From the NCBI GenBank assembly GCA_963775935.1, contig CAVZKR010000007.1, forward strand, positions 74,076-138,075: DNA of 64,000 nucleotides. The letters run 5' to 3'. The position numbers and the translations under genes were made by a program. Of the stretch, positions 8,148 through 18,434 are shown piece after piece. Under the pieces are notes generated by a model, which was given only the letters and a program-made list of their open reading frames with translations, had not been told where the DNA came from and ran no database searches. How positions within the stretch are numbered: position 1 is the stretch's first letter; the number at the start of each line of letters is the position of its first letter. Source of the DNA: JBBIPA01 sp963775935 (GTDB taxonomy: Bacteria > Chloroflexota > Dehalococcoidia > GIF9 > UBA5629).

Positions 8148-10451
8148 TTAAGAGAAATGAGCAATTACCGCTTGCCCCAATGAGATACCCCCGTCATTGC
8201 AGGGCACCTGTTTATGAGTCAACACCGAAAAGTGAGCAGTTTGCAGCAGAGGGATTACCTTTCTTAACAATAGTCGGTTTTGGAATACGCCACCGCTTAG
8301 TGCCACCTGGTTAATTCCCGTCTTTCTCGCTATTGACTGGCACATTTCTGCCACCATAACAGCAACCGCGCTATGGAATTTGGCTGAGATACTACTTCTC
8401 GTTATGCCCTGCAACAAGTCCTTCAGGATGCCAGCAACGAGCTCCTTAAGCTCGATAACAAACACACCATCCTCTTCTACAATGGTATACGGGTAATGCT
8501 TTTTTCCTGGTTCATCATTAGCGTCATAGGCTGCCATCTCCAACTCCACCGCTGCTTGCGCTTCGTAGTCGATAACGCCTCTGATGCCAAGCAAAGCCGA
8601 AACAGCATCGAATAGCCGCCCCAGGCTGGATGTTAAAGGCGTGTTCAGCCCTGAGCGCACCTGGCGTTTGATGAGGTCAACTTCAACCGCGTCAAGTTCT
8701 TTCAAGAAAGCCAGCCTTGTATCAAGGGCATCTTCTCCCAGCAGCTTATACAGGTAAGCTGCTGCAATACGATAGGGTCGCTTTATTGCCGTAGCCCCAC
8801 CGGGCAGTGGCAAATACTCAAAATGCCCCAACCGCTGGGAACCTTTATAATCGGCAACCAGGAATTCTCCTCCCCAGATATGCCCATCGCTGCCATAGCC
8901 CGTACCGTCTAGGGCGACACCGATAACTGGCGCTTCGACATTATTGTCTACCATACAACTGACGATATGGGCATGGTGATGTTGCACTGAAACAGGTTTG
9001 AGGGAGCCATGTTTAGCAACTATCTCCAGTGCAAATTTAGTGGACAGATACTCGGGATGGAGGTCATAGGCAATAACTTCAGGCTCGATGCGGAAAAGCT
9101 TCCGATATAACCCAATGGTGTTCTCGAAATGCTGCAGCGTCTCCAGATTTTCCATATCACCGATATGCTGGCTGACAAAAGCGTATTTGTCCCTGGTCAG
9201 ACAGAAAGTATTCTTCTCCTCAGCGCCGCAGGCGAGTACCTGCCTCGCCTGGAAGGGCAGGTGCACTGGATACGGAGCATAACCGCGCGCCCGGCGGAGT
9301 ATCTGCACCTCATTTCTTTCCACCATGGTGACACTGTCATCATATTTGGCATAGATATCCCTGTTGTGCACCAGGAAATAATTGGCAATGCCGGAGAGCC
9401 GCCGTACTGCTTCATCATTGTCACTGGCAATCGGCTCTTCGCTGATATTGCCGCTGGTCATCACCAGAGGCAGCTTTACCTCATTGAGCAGAAGATGGTG
9501 GAGCGGAGTATAAGGCAGCATCACACCGAGATATTTGATATTGGGAGCCACAGCCTGGCAAATTGGAGTAGTTTGCTTCCACGACAGCAACACGATGGGA
9601 CTTTGCGGTGACATGAGCAACGTTTCCTCTACCTCGGATATCTGGCAATACCTTCTCGCCTCGTCGATGTTTGCCACCATGATGGCAAAAGGCTTGAATC
9701 GGCGTCTTTTCCGCTGCCGTAAAAGCTGAACTGCATGCTCATTGGTAGCATCACAGGCAAGGAGAAAACCACCCAGACCCTTTATTGCGATTGTCTTTCC
9801 TTCCTTAAGGAGCTGACTGGCAGTAGCAATAGCGTCAGGAACAGTCATAACGTTTCCTGCAGCGTCGAGTAGCTCCAGCCTGGGACCGCATTCGGGGCAG
9901 GCATTGGGCTGAGCATGAAAACGGCGGTCAAGCGGATTATCATACTCACCCTGGCAAATGGGACACATAGTGAACCTGCGCATGGTAGTACGGGGGCGGT
10001 CGTAGGGGATATCTTCTATTATGGTGAAACGGGGGCCACAGTTGGTGCAGTTGGTAAAGGGATATCGATAGCGCCTATCCTTACGGTTCATAATCTCTTT
10101 GAAGCAGGGCTGGCAGGTGGCAATGTCGGGAGATATGAGCTGGTACTTGTCTTTCTCGGCAATACTGTGGCGGATTTCGAACTTTTTATAGCCTTGCAGA
10201 GGATGGTAGCTGATAGAGGCGTTTTCTATTCGTGCCAGAGGCGGTGCCTGTCGCTGCAAGTCAGCAAAAAATCGTTCGATGCTATCCCTGTCACCCTCAA
10301 TTTCAATTTTGACATCTTCCGAGGTATTGCACACCCACCCTTTGAGCTTATGTTTCATTGCCAGTTGATAAACAAAGGGTCTGAAACCAACTCCCTGGAC
10401 AACGCCTTTAACGCTGATACGGGCAAGGACTGAAGTATTGAGCTTAGCCAT
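8148..10451 (-). CDS. hypF: Carbamoyltransferase HypF
   Basis: HypF makes carbamoyl adenylate from carbamoyl phosphate and ATP and transfers the carbamoyl group to HypE. All four modules are visible in the 767 residues. These are an N-terminal acylphosphatase domain (GVVQGVGFRPFVYQ, residues about 14-27), two zinc fingers with four CxxC pairs around residues 112-190, a YrdC-like domain, and a C-terminal Kae1-like carbamoyltransferase domain with HHHAH and ALSGGVFQNR. It is full length. It is the first gene of the hyp operon on this strand. Confidence 0.95.
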   Translation of the reverse strand: MAKLNTSVLARISVKGVVQGVGFRPFVYQLAMKHKLKGWVCNTSEDVKIEIEGDRDSIERFFADLQRQAPPLARIENASISYHPLQGYKKFEIRHSIAEKDKYQLISPDIATCQPCFKEIMNRKDRRYRYPFTNCTNCGPRFTIIEDIPYDRPRTTMRRFTMCPICQGEYDNPLDRRFHAQPNACPECGPRLELLDAAGNVMTVPDAIATASQLLKEGKTIAIKGLGGFLLACDATNEHAVQLLRQRKRRRFKPFAIMVANIDEARRYCQISEVEETLLMSPQSPIVLLSWKQTTPICQAVAPNIKYLGVMLPYTPLHHLLLNEVKLPLVMTSGNISEEPIASDNDEAVRRLSGIANYFLVHNRDIYAKYDDSVTMVERNEVQILRRARGYAPYPVHLPFQARQVLACGAEEKNTFCLTRDKYAFVSQHIGDMENLETLQHFENTIGLYRKLFRIEPEVIAYDLHPEYLSTKFALEIVAKHGSLKPVSVQHHHAHIVSCMVDNNVEAPVIGVALDGTGYGSDGHIWGGEFLVADYKGSQRLGHFEYLPLPGGATAIKRPYRIAAAYLYKLLGEDALDTRLAFLKELDAVEVDLIKRQVRSGLNTPLTSSLGRLFDAVSALLGIRGVIDYEAQAAVELEMAAYDANDEPGKKHYPYTIVEEDGVFVIELKELVAGILKDLLQGITRSSISAKFHSAVAVMVAEMCQSIARKTGINQVALSGGVFQNRLLLRKVIPLLQTAHFSVLTHKQVPCNDGGISLGQAVIAHFS

Positions 10452-10623
10452 AAATGTAGAGGCATTTTACTTCAATAGGGCACGAAGGGGCAAAAGTGGT
10501 TGCTCTTAGTTCTTATGCACGCTCGCCTGAATCATCTCCTATCGTCGGCGATCTCAGTGCGATGGTAACCGCTGCCTGGTGTTTGTTGTCCAGGAATTTA
10601 TAGATTCCAATGTGGTGCCTTAC

Positions 10624-11733
10624 CTAAATCACATTGCCCACAGATGATTTCGCTGACCGTGGTTGACGGTTACATAACTCTTTAATCTTAGCATCGAGCA
10701 ATTCGAAAAAGCGGCTATTGCCCTTGAACTGTGTCTTATCCCGCTCTATGTTTTGCCTGTAATGCTCCAGGTTATTGATAAATGCCTGAATATGCGTAGC
10801 TGAAGGTGAGAAATTATACCTGCCGTATCCCAGCTTCTCTACATGGTAGGCATTGATCATTTGCTCGAAGTCTCTTTGGGTCGGGATGGAAAAGATAGGT
10901 TTACCCAGATATAAAGCCTCACTTATCAAGCTGTGACCCCCATTGGTGATGACCGCCTTTGATGTTGCCAGGTCCTGAAGAAACTGTTCGCTTGTTTGCT
11001 TAAAGGTAATATGTTTCTTTAAGGAACAGCTTCCTTTAAAGCCATAGACGGTGTAGTGACAGGCATCTATTTCTTCGATGAAGGGCAATAGTTCTTGCGC
11101 CCTCTCAGGCGTCCTGATATAAATGAGAACATGTTCTCCTGTGAAAGTTCTCTGTTCCAGCACCTCGTTTCTCAATATCAGTCCTACCTGCGTTGCCTTG
11201 TGAAGGAAATTCTTTTTTAACGGGGGCGTAAAGAAGCTGGTGACAAAGAAATGGTCAGCAAAGCCGCAGATAGTCTCACACACTGTCCAGGCCATGAGAT
11301 ACTCTGTCAGCCAGGAGCGCGGATACTCCAGATTGCACAAGGTAATCACATGTTGATTGTCGATGCTGAGCAGAGGAATTCGCTTAAAAGCGCCGATGAC
11401 TGAGGTAAAAGGTTCGAAGTCGCTGATGATGATATCTGGATGGAAGTTGTCTATTTCCGCTAATAGCTTTCTGAAAGTTCCTGCCCCTTCTCTTAGAAGT
11501 TTTTCGAAAGTATCCTTAAGTGTTTTCCAGGCATGGACTTCTCCGCTATCACTGGCTACCCTCAGGCCTAAAATTTTTACCACCTTGTAGTAATCGCGGT
11601 AGTACTCATAGCCTGCTCCTGAGGAGACAATCCTTACCATGCAACCTTGCTCTATCAAGTGAGCAATAGTAGCCTTGCTCCGTGAGCTATGGCCTCTGCC
11701 ATCCCCAGACAGTCCAAAAAGCACCTTTACCAT
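10624..11733 (-). CDS. GT-B fold glycosyltransferase (MJ1255/VC2487-like)
   Basis: The protein begins VKVLFGLSGDGRGHSSR, the N-terminal signature of the MJ1255-like family of predicted GT-B glycosyltransferases. The C-terminal half contains ITNGGHSLISEAL, a typical nucleotide-sugar binding loop. No signal peptide or membrane span is seen, so it is cytoplasmic, perhaps membrane-associated, acting on a lipid or cell-surface acceptor. I choose the ATG at 11733 because GGGGAGG lies nine bases upstream; the frame also opens at 11751, overlapping that site. Donor and acceptor cannot be read from sequence. Confidence 0.72.
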   Translation of the reverse strand: MVKVLFGLSGDGRGHSSRSKATIAHLIEQGCMVRIVSSGAGYEYYRDYYKVVKILGLRVASDSGEVHAWKTLKDTFEKLLREGAGTFRKLLAEIDNFHPDIIISDFEPFTSVIGAFKRIPLLSIDNQHVITLCNLEYPRSWLTEYLMAWTVCETICGFADHFFVTSFFTPPLKKNFLHKATQVGLILRNEVLEQRTFTGEHVLIYIRTPERAQELLPFIEEIDACHYTVYGFKGSCSLKKHITFKQTSEQFLQDLATSKAVITNGGHSLISEALYLGKPIFSIPTQRDFEQMINAYHVEKLGYGRYNFSPSATHIQAFINNLEHYRQNIERDKTQFKGNSRFFELLDAKIKELCNRQPRSAKSSVGNVI

Positions 11734-11751
11734 GCTGGACATCCTCCCCAA

Positions 11752-12062
11752 CTATTTATCTTTAATTTTACACCTTTGAGCGACCTCATTGCTATTACCC
11801 TTTCATTTTTTATGAGCTTGGAAAAGTATAGAATAAGAGTAGACATCGTAAAGTGTCCGACATCACCTGAACCAGTACAGGAAATTGACATCAGCTTCAA
11901 TTAGGATTACACTATGGGACGGCTTTTTTAAAGTCCTTTTTCTTTGTCGGCGAAAACCATGAAGTTACAAATCTACAGTATTGTCTCTGGTCTACCGTTA
12001 CTTCTGAGTATCCCTGAAAAGGCTTCCCGTATTATTTCATTACAACTGCCACGAGGTGTTCT
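11752..12062. other. Divergent intergenic region between glycosyltransferase and etfB
   Basis: This 311-base gap separates divergent genes. I see no coding sequence in it. A good sigma-70-like promoter candidate for the etf operon lies at 11885-11913, leaving a leader of roughly 140 bases before etfB. Confidence 0.5.
11885..11913 (+). promoter_or_regulatory. Candidate sigma-70-type promoter for the etfBA operon
   Basis: A perfect TTGACA -35 box at 11885-11890 is followed after 17 bases by TACACT at 11908-11913, which matches four of six consensus bases. It points towards etfB, whose ATG lies about 150 bases downstream after a GAGGTG ribosome site. Prediction from sequence only. Confidence 0.45.
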
Positions 12063-12875
12063 ATGTTAGTCGTTGCATGCATTAAACAGGTTCCGGATAC
12101 TACCCAGGTAAAAGTCGACCCGGTCACGGGCACCCTTATCCGGGAAGGCGTACCTTTTATCATGAATCCTTTTGATACCCATGCCCTGGAAGAAAGCCTG
12201 AGGCTTAAGGATACGTACGGATTCCGTGTCGCCGTTATTTCGATGGGACCTCCTAATACTGAGGTCACGCTGAAAAAGGCTCTGGCAGTAGGGGCTGATG
12301 AGGCAATACTGTTAAGCGACCGCGCTTTTGGTGGCGCTGATACCTTGGCTACGAGTAAAGTGCTGGCGGAAACGATAAAGAAGCTGGCAGAAAAAGAGGA
12401 GGTTGCTCTGGTAATATGCGGCAAGCAGACAATTGACGGTGATACTGCCCAGGTGGGGCCGGGCATTGCCACGCGGTTGGGCTACCAGCAGCTTACCTTG
12501 GTCGACCATATCGAAAACATCGACCTCAAAACCAAGAAAATCAAGGTCAGGCGGAAGCTGGAGGGACGGCATGAGATTGTGGAGTCATCATTCCCTGTGG
12601 TAATTACGGTATTGCGCGAGATTAATCATCCCCGCTATCCCACCGTGCCCATGCGGTTGATGGCACAGGATGCACAGATATGGCTGTGGGATAACAAGGT
12701 GATGAACCTCGACGTGAACACCATTGGTTTGAAAGGCTCGGCGACACAGGTACGTAAAATCTTTTCCCCGGAACGGGCAAAGGGCGAGATATTGGGCGAT
12801 GGCGTCAATGACCCCGATGGAGCCGCCCGTTTGCTCATGGATAAGCTCACTGAAAAAGACATTGTCTGTTTGTAG
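12063..12875 (+). CDS. etfB: Electron transfer flavoprotein beta subunit
   Basis: EtfB binds AMP or a second FAD and, with EtfA, carries electrons from acyl-CoA dehydrogenases or related flavoenzymes. The 270-residue protein has the family N-terminus MLVVACIKQVPDT and the conserved block CGKQTIDGDTAQVGPGIA. The loop before it reads AVGADEAILLSD, as in standard ETF beta subunits. Whether this ETF bifurcates electrons cannot be decided from sequence by eye. It is followed 41 bases later by etfA. Confidence 0.93.
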   Translation: MLVVACIKQVPDTTQVKVDPVTGTLIREGVPFIMNPFDTHALEESLRLKDTYGFRVAVISMGPPNTEVTLKKALAVGADEAILLSDRAFGGADTLATSKVLAETIKKLAEKEEVALVICGKQTIDGDTAQVGPGIATRLGYQQLTLVDHIENIDLKTKKIKVRRKLEGRHEIVESSFPVVITVLREINHPRYPTVPMRLMAQDAQIWLWDNKVMNLDVNTIGLKGSATQVRKIFSPERAKGEILGDGVNDPDGAARLLMDKLTEKDIVCL

Positions 12876-12916
12876 TATTGATATGTCTGACCGTATCGGA
12901 TAGGTAAGGATTTACG

Positions 12917-14257
12917 ATGGCAGAAGAGAAAAAGATAAAGAAACCCAGAGGCATAGCCAGGCTCATTCAGGGTAAGTGTATTGCCTGCGGCGCTCGCTGT
13001 CAGAGTTCGTGCCCCAAAGAAGCGGTGGAGGTGAACGACAAGGGCGAGCCCGTCATCGATACAACCAAGTGTATTGGCTGCCGCAAGTGCCTCAAAGTAT
13101 GCCCTGCTGACGCCATTGAGATTTACTATACCCCGGAAGAATTGAAGATTCTGGCTGAACTGGAAGCACAGGCAAAGGCAGCAGGAGTACCGGAAACTGC
13201 TACTGAAGAGGCAGAGGAGGAAGGTGAAGCCAAAGCCAGGATTAAAGAGTATAAAGGTGTCTGGATATTTGTGGAGCAGAGCGAGGGAAAACCGGCAGAG
13301 GTCTCCTGGGAACTGCTGGGTGTAGGTGCGGAGTTGGCAAAAGCCCTTAGTGTAGAGCTATGCACTGTGGTCATCGGCGACAAGGTGGAGCACCTTTGCC
13401 AGGAGTCGTTCTACCACGGCGCGTCCAAAGTATATGTAATCGATAGTGCTCTCTTCCACCACTATCGAACCGAGCCTTATTATAAAGCTATTTGCTCTCT
13501 GGTAGAGAAGTATAAACCGGAGATTTTGTTGATAGGCGCTACTGGTCTGGGCAGAGATTTAGCCGGCGCCGTGGCTACGGAACTTAAGACGGGATTAACT
13601 GCCGATTGCACTGGACTGGCTATTGACGAGCGCGGATTTTTGCTTCAGACGCGCCCCGCTTTTGGCGGCAATATCATGGCGACCATTCTGACGGAGCAAA
13701 CACGACCACAGATGGCTTCAGTCCGTCCGCATGTGATGCCTTTGCCACAGAGAGACACCTCTCGCACAGGCATGATTATCCGCGAAACTGTGTCTCTAAA
13801 GGAAGAGGACTTCATTACCAGGGTATTAGAAATCATCGAAGACTCCAAGCATGGCGGAGAGTATGTGGATGTAGCAGCGGCAGAGACCATCGTCTCTGGC
13901 GGCAGGGGTATGCTGGCGAAAGAGAACTTCACTGTATTGCAGGAACTGGCGGACGAATTAGGTGGAGTGGTCGGTTGCTCCCGCGCTGCTGTGGAAGCCG
14001 GCTGGATGCCGGTAGAGCGCCAGGTAGGGCAGACCGGCAAGACGGTGAGGCCGAAGATTTATGTTGCCTGCGGCATCAGTGGCGCTATCCAGCATCTGGT
14101 GGGTATGCAGGACTCCGACATCATCATCGCCATCAACCGCGATAAGCAGGCGCCAATATTTGAAGTAGCTACCTACGGTATTGTCGGCGATGTATTTCAA
14201 ATAGTCCCGGCGATTACGAAACGTATCAAGGAAGTACGGGCTAAGAAAGCCGGTTAG
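12917..14257 (+). CDS. etfA: Electron transfer flavoprotein alpha subunit with N-terminal 2[4Fe-4S] ferredoxin domain
   Basis: The 446-residue protein begins with a ferredoxin module: Cys at 21, 24, 28, 32 and 52, 55, 58, 62 form two [4Fe-4S] sites. An acidic, Ala/Glu-rich linker of about 35 residues follows, then a normal ETF alpha. The C-terminal FAD site is clear in GQTGKTVRPKIYVACGISGA and IIAINRDKQAPIF. The ferredoxin extension is found in ETFs that exchange electrons with Fe-S proteins, which fits the neighbouring membrane Fe-S oxidoreductase. It is cytoplasmic and co-operonic with etfB. Confidence 0.93.
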   Translation: MAEEKKIKKPRGIARLIQGKCIACGARCQSSCPKEAVEVNDKGEPVIDTTKCIGCRKCLKVCPADAIEIYYTPEELKILAELEAQAKAAGVPETATEEAEEEGEAKARIKEYKGVWIFVEQSEGKPAEVSWELLGVGAELAKALSVELCTVVIGDKVEHLCQESFYHGASKVYVIDSALFHHYRTEPYYKAICSLVEKYKPEILLIGATGLGRDLAGAVATELKTGLTADCTGLAIDERGFLLQTRPAFGGNIMATILTEQTRPQMASVRPHVMPLPQRDTSRTGMIIRETVSLKEEDFITRVLEIIEDSKHGGEYVDVAAAETIVSGGRGMLAKENFTVLQELADELGGVVGCSRAAVEAGWMPVERQVGQTGKTVRPKIYVACGISGAIQHLVGMQDSDIIIAINRDKQAPIFEVATYGIVGDVFQIVPAITKRIKEVRAKKAG

Positions 14258-14307
14258 TAAGCTAAGAATAGAAATTAAAAGGGGCGAAGCTCCTTCATGA
14301 AAATACT

Positions 14308-14441
14308 CACCCCTTCTCTCCTTAGTAAGGAGAGAAGGGGCAGGGGATAATTATAGAATCTGTCAGAGAAGGAGAGCACAGCTAGTGCTGTGGCGAACTT
14401 GACATTACTGAATGAGATGGCTTCGCTTCGCTCGCAATGAC
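14308..14441. repeat. Palindromic repeat plus REP-like element
   Basis: A near-perfect inverted repeat (stem of 15 bases, CCCCTTCTCTCCTTA and its complement) spans 14310-14340. About 70 bases later, 14412-14441 holds a REP-like element reading GCTTCGCTTCGCTCGCAATG. Related copies occur at 16482, 21329 and 22496 in this window, always between genes. The hairpin could also help terminate etfBA transcription. Confidence 0.6.
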
Positions 14442-14463
14442 AGAGAGGATTTTAAAGGAGTAA

Positions 14464-16471
14464 ATGTCAGATAGTGTTGCCATATTCGCCATTATCTTTG
14501 TGGTTGCGATTGTATTTTTTGCCTGGAGCTGTTTCAGACGCTTCCGCCTGGTGCTGCTGGGCAAGGCTGATAACCGTTTTGACAATATCGGCAAGCGCAT
14601 CTGGAATATGCTGTACTATGCCTTCGGACAGCGGCGCGTAGTCAGCCGCCCCTTCGGCATCAATCACTTCGTCCTTTTCTGGTGTTTTATGGTGCTGCTC
14701 ATCGCCAATGCCGAGTTCTTTCTGCACGGTTTATTTCCTGAGTATATCAGCCTATTACTATTGCCTGATATTGCCTACTATACCCTTGCCTGTATTTTCG
14801 ATATCGTATCTATCTTAGCCCTGTTAGCGGTGCTTGCTGGCTCTCGGACGTCGCCTGTTCTTCCCACCAAAGTACATCGATGCCCGCACCCCTGATGCTT
14901 TCGTCATCCTGAGCCTCGTTGGCATGTTGATGATTGCCTTCTTCGGACTGCACGGCGCTGAGATTGCCCGCAGTGCTGTTTTCTCTGATATGACTGCCCA
15001 TAAAATAATGCTGGCTGCCCGGTTCATGCCTGTTTCCAACTTCGTCGGTACTGTGCTTTTCTCCGGTCTGTCCACGATAAACATGGGTATCTTGGCATCT
15101 GTCTTCTGGTGGATTCATGCCATCGTGCTGCTCGTCTTCCTCAACTATCTGCCCTATAGCAAGCACATGCATATCCTCACCTCCATTTTTAACTGCTTTT
15201 TCAAGAGCATCGACAAGGTTACTACCCAGCCAACTGAGGAGTTTAAAAAAGGTAATGTCTTCGGCACTGGACAGGTAAACCTGTTCCGCTGGAAAGACCT
15301 GTTCGACTCATACTCATGTACCGAATGTGGACGTTGCAATGACCTGTGCCCCGCTACCAATACTGGCAAAGAGCTTAATCCCCGCCTCGTGGTGCATGAT
15401 ATAAAAGTGAATCTCGTTCATAACGGACCAACCCTGAAGAAGAGCGGAAGGTTCGATCTGCCCCTCATCGGTGGCGACAAAGAGGGAAGCGTCTCCGAAG
15501 AATCAATCTGGGCATGCACCACCTGCAGCGCCTGCATGGAAGTCTGCCCGGTGTTCATCGAGCATGTGCCCAAGCTCATCTCCATGCGCCGGCACCTGGT
15601 CGAAATGAAAGCGAAATTCCCCGAAGAGCTGCTCACCTTCTTCGAAAATATCGAGCAGCGCAGCAACCCCTGGGGTATTGCTCCCAGCGACCGCATCAAG
15701 TGGGCTGCGGAAATTACCACCAGACCTTTCGAGGCTGGCAAGACCGAGTATTTATTCTACATAGGCTGCTTCGGTGCTTTCGATGCCCGTAGCCGCCGGG
15801 TCACTCTGGCTATCGCCAGAATACTTGATGCTGCGGGTATTTCCTGGGGCATATTGGGCAAAGATGAGCTATGCTGCGGCGATAGCCTGCGCCGCCTGGG
15901 CAATGAGTTTGTCTTTGACCGCCTGGCAAGAGACAATATCAAAATGTTCCAGGAGCGCGGTGTGACCAAGGTTATTACCGAGTGTCCACACTGCTACAGC
16001 ACGCTGAAACATGACTATCGCCAGTACGGCGCACATCTGGATGTCGTCCATCATTCTGAGTTTATCAATGACCTGATTGAGAAAGGCAAGCTGAAATTGA
16101 GCCAGACTAGCAACCTGGGCAAAGTAGTGTTCCATGATTCCTGCTACCTGGGGCGGTACAATTCAATTTACCAGGCACCGAGAAAAGTGGTGGCGTCGGT
16201 GAGTGGTGAGATACCACAGGATATGGAACGGCACCATGATAAATCATTCTGCTGCGGCGCTGGTGGTGGGCGTATGTGGATGGAGGAAAGCGCTGGCACT
16301 CGTATCAACATCGCCCGCGTCGAGGAGGCGTTGAAACTCGACCCCAGGACGCTGTGCGTCTGCTGCCCCTACTGTATGACCATGTTCGAAGACGGGCTCA
16401 AGGACAAGAAAGCTACCGATAAAGTGCAGGTGCTGGATGTGGCTGAGATCGTAGCCAGTGCCTTAAAGTAA
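14464..16471 (+). CDS. EMO-like membrane Fe-S oxidoreductase (ETF:menaquinone oxidoreductase type), split by a frameshift
   Basis: Two overlapping frames together make one protein of about 668 residues. The first, 14464-14895, encodes an N-terminal membrane domain with several helices; the second, from about 14834, continues with more helices. It then carries a ferredoxin domain (CTECGRCNDLCP and CTTCSACMEVCP) and two CCG cysteine-rich domains (CCGDSLRRLG, CCGAGGGRMW). Similarity of layout to HdrDE-type and EMO proteins is clear: these pass electrons from ETF to menaquinone through heme b and Fe-S centres. The join needs the loss of one base near 14830, giving LLAVLLALGRRLFF. It is either a true mutation or an assembly/sequencing error. 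It lies directly after etfBA. Confidence 0.82.
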
Positions 16472-16481
16472 ACTTCGACCT

Positions 16482-16528
16482 CAACCCCCTCATCCCCCTC
16501 ACCTTCGGGAAGGGGGATTTGTGTTTTT
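16482..16528. repeat. Palindromic repeat, possible terminator
   Basis: An inverted repeat built on ATCCCCCT and AGGGGGAT follows the EMO-like gene. On the plus strand it is followed by TTTGTGTTTTT, so it may act as a terminator. It belongs to the same loose family as the hairpins at 14310 and 22569. Confidence 0.5.
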
Positions 16529-16619
16529 AGGATTAGAAAGGGAGAGAGGGCAGGAGTGAGGGTTACAGTCATACCAAACTTGTATTATAATGATAGCATT
16601 AGCCATAAGGAGGGCGGTT

Positions 16620-18410
16620 ATGTGGCAGACGGTAAGCGCCAGGGGTGCGCATGTCGAAGAAGCTGCAAAGCTGCTACTGCCCCCATGCCAGATTAAATGT
16701 CCCATCAATGAAGATATCCAGCGTACCAATGTGCTTATTTCGCTTCTCCCCGATAACGAGACCTCGGTAAAACAGGGGGTCATTCAAATCGGGGATTACC
16801 TCTACGAGAAAAATCCCTTCTTCAATATCTGTGGCTACATCTGCGGTCTCTGCGAGCTGGAATGCAACTATAAGACCAGGGGTGGCGCCATCAGGAGGCG
16901 GCTTCTGAAACGATTCCTGTCCGATTACTATACCGACTATCTCAGTCAAAAAGAGGATTTCGATAGCATCAAGGATAAAGAAAATGTCGCCGTTATCGGC
17001 GGCGGTCCCGGCGGATTGATGTGCGCCTACATACTGAGCAAGAAAGGATATAGAGTAACGATATTCGAAGCATCGAATCGCCTGGGCGGAAGCCTGTGGT
17101 TAATACCGGACTACCGTTTGCCCAAAGATGTCTTGAAGACAACGGTAGACAATCTGGTAAGGATTGCCGGGATCGATGTGAAATACAATTCCCGGGTAGG
17201 TGAAGGGAAACTCTCCCTTGACACCCTCAAAAATCGAGGTTATAAAGCAATCTTTCTGGCAAAGGGGACTCCCGCTCCTATGGTGCTCACTTATGAAGGT
17301 AGAGTGGTGGGGGGACAGGATTTATCAGGCGTCATGTACGGACATACCTTCCTCTATGAAGTAAGCCATGGTAACATTGAGCCAAACTATTTCAAAAGCA
17401 AGCGAATCATCGTTGTCGGTGGTAATAACATGGCTTTCGATGTTGCCAGAACAGCGCGAAGGTTCGGCGGCGAAGTTACCATAGTGACATTTGGCTGCGA
17501 GGATAAAGCCTCCCGGGATGCCATCCCAGCCGATGAGACGGAGGTGAGAGGCGCCTGGGAGGAAGGAATAAAAATCGTCTACTCGCGAGGTGTGCGTAAG
17601 ATTATTGGCGAAGGTGGTCGGTTTAAGAGAGTTGAATGCCCCAAATGCACCAGCGTTTTCAATGAACACGGCTTCAATCCCCGGTTCGAGGAATCTGATG
17701 TCATCGAATTGATGGGCAGTATCCTTATTATCACGCTGGGGCTGGGGCCGGACAGGGTATTTTTGCAGAAAGAAGGACTCCTGGACGGGAGAGGAAAGCT
17801 TGAGGTTGACCCATTCACCTTGCAGAGTCTTAAAGAGGACTCGGTCTTTGTCGGTGGCGATGTCAGGCAGACAGGATTCATGGTGGAGGCGATGAGGGAA
17901 GGCATGGAGGCTGCCGAATCTATCCACCGGTTCCTGAGAGGACTGGATATGAGGGAGGGACGGAAGAGAGACTACGAAGCGTTCGATATCCCGTTGAGGA
18001 ACACCTATAAATCTGCCACCGATGTCGCCTGGATACCTCCCGAAAAAAGAATGCATTTTCAGGTGTTTGAGCGTGGACTCTCTTTAAAGGAAGCTATCGA
18101 AGAAGCCAGACGTTGTGTTACCTGCGGTCCCTGCGTATCCTGCAAAGCATGCGTCTCTATCGGTTTTGAGAAGTCGCTCTATGCTGTTGCTGTGAACGAG
18201 GAACTATGCAGCGGCTGTAAGACCTGTGTCTATGCCTGTAACTACGGGTCAGCTCATTTAATTAGCAGAGGAGACAAGCAGGTATCGGCGACCGATATGT
18301 TTAAGTGCAAATCCTGTGGTCTGTGTGTCGCTGCCTGCCCGTCTGGCGCCAGGAGCCTGGTAGATGACACCACCTACCAGAGAATTGACGAGGTGTATAC
18401 ATCGCTCTAA
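16620..18410 (+). CDS. GltD/NfnB-like FAD oxidoreductase with N- and C-terminal Fe-S domains
   Basis: The 596-residue protein opens with a cysteine-rich Fe-S domain of the glutamate synthase small subunit type. A FAD dinucleotide fold follows (VAVIGGGPGGLMCAY, about residues 125-139), then an NAD(P)-binding insert (RIIVVGGNNMAFDVA). The C-terminus is Fe-S rich, with CVTCGPCVSCKAC, CSGCKTCVYAC and CKSCGLCVAACP. I start it at the ATG at 16620, six bases after AAGGAGG. It sits immediately before mvhD, where HdrA would normally be, so it probably hands electrons between hydrogenase, NAD(P)H or ferredoxin and other carriers. The reaction is inferred, not shown. Confidence 0.8.
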   Translation: MWQTVSARGAHVEEAAKLLLPPCQIKCPINEDIQRTNVLISLLPDNETSVKQGVIQIGDYLYEKNPFFNICGYICGLCELECNYKTRGGAIRRRLLKRFLSDYYTDYLSQKEDFDSIKDKENVAVIGGGPGGLMCAYILSKKGYRVTIFEASNRLGGSLWLIPDYRLPKDVLKTTVDNLVRIAGIDVKYNSRVGEGKLSLDTLKNRGYKAIFLAKGTPAPMVLTYEGRVVGGQDLSGVMYGHTFLYEVSHGNIEPNYFKSKRIIVVGGNNMAFDVARTARRFGGEVTIVTFGCEDKASRDAIPADETEVRGAWEEGIKIVYSRGVRKIIGEGGRFKRVECPKCTSVFNEHGFNPRFEESDVIELMGSILIITLGLGPDRVFLQKEGLLDGRGKLEVDPFTLQSLKEDSVFVGGDVRQTGFMVEAMREGMEAAESIHRFLRGLDMREGRKRDYEAFDIPLRNTYKSATDVAWIPPEKRMHFQVFERGLSLKEAIEEARRCVTCGPCVSCKACVSIGFEKSLYAVAVNEELCSGCKTCVYACNYGSAHLISRGDKQVSATDMFKCKSCGLCVAACPSGARSLVDDTTYQRIDEVYTSL

Positions 18411-18434
18411 TGCCATGAGGCAAGGAACGGGAAC

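Noticed and set aside
9129..9611. Plus-strand frame of 160 codons opposite hypF
   Set aside because: hypF is complete on the other strand with all domains; this is a shadow.
14834..14895. Programmed frameshift in the EMO-like gene
   Set aside because: No slippery run with a following pseudoknot is evident, and the shift is easily explained by a one-base error.
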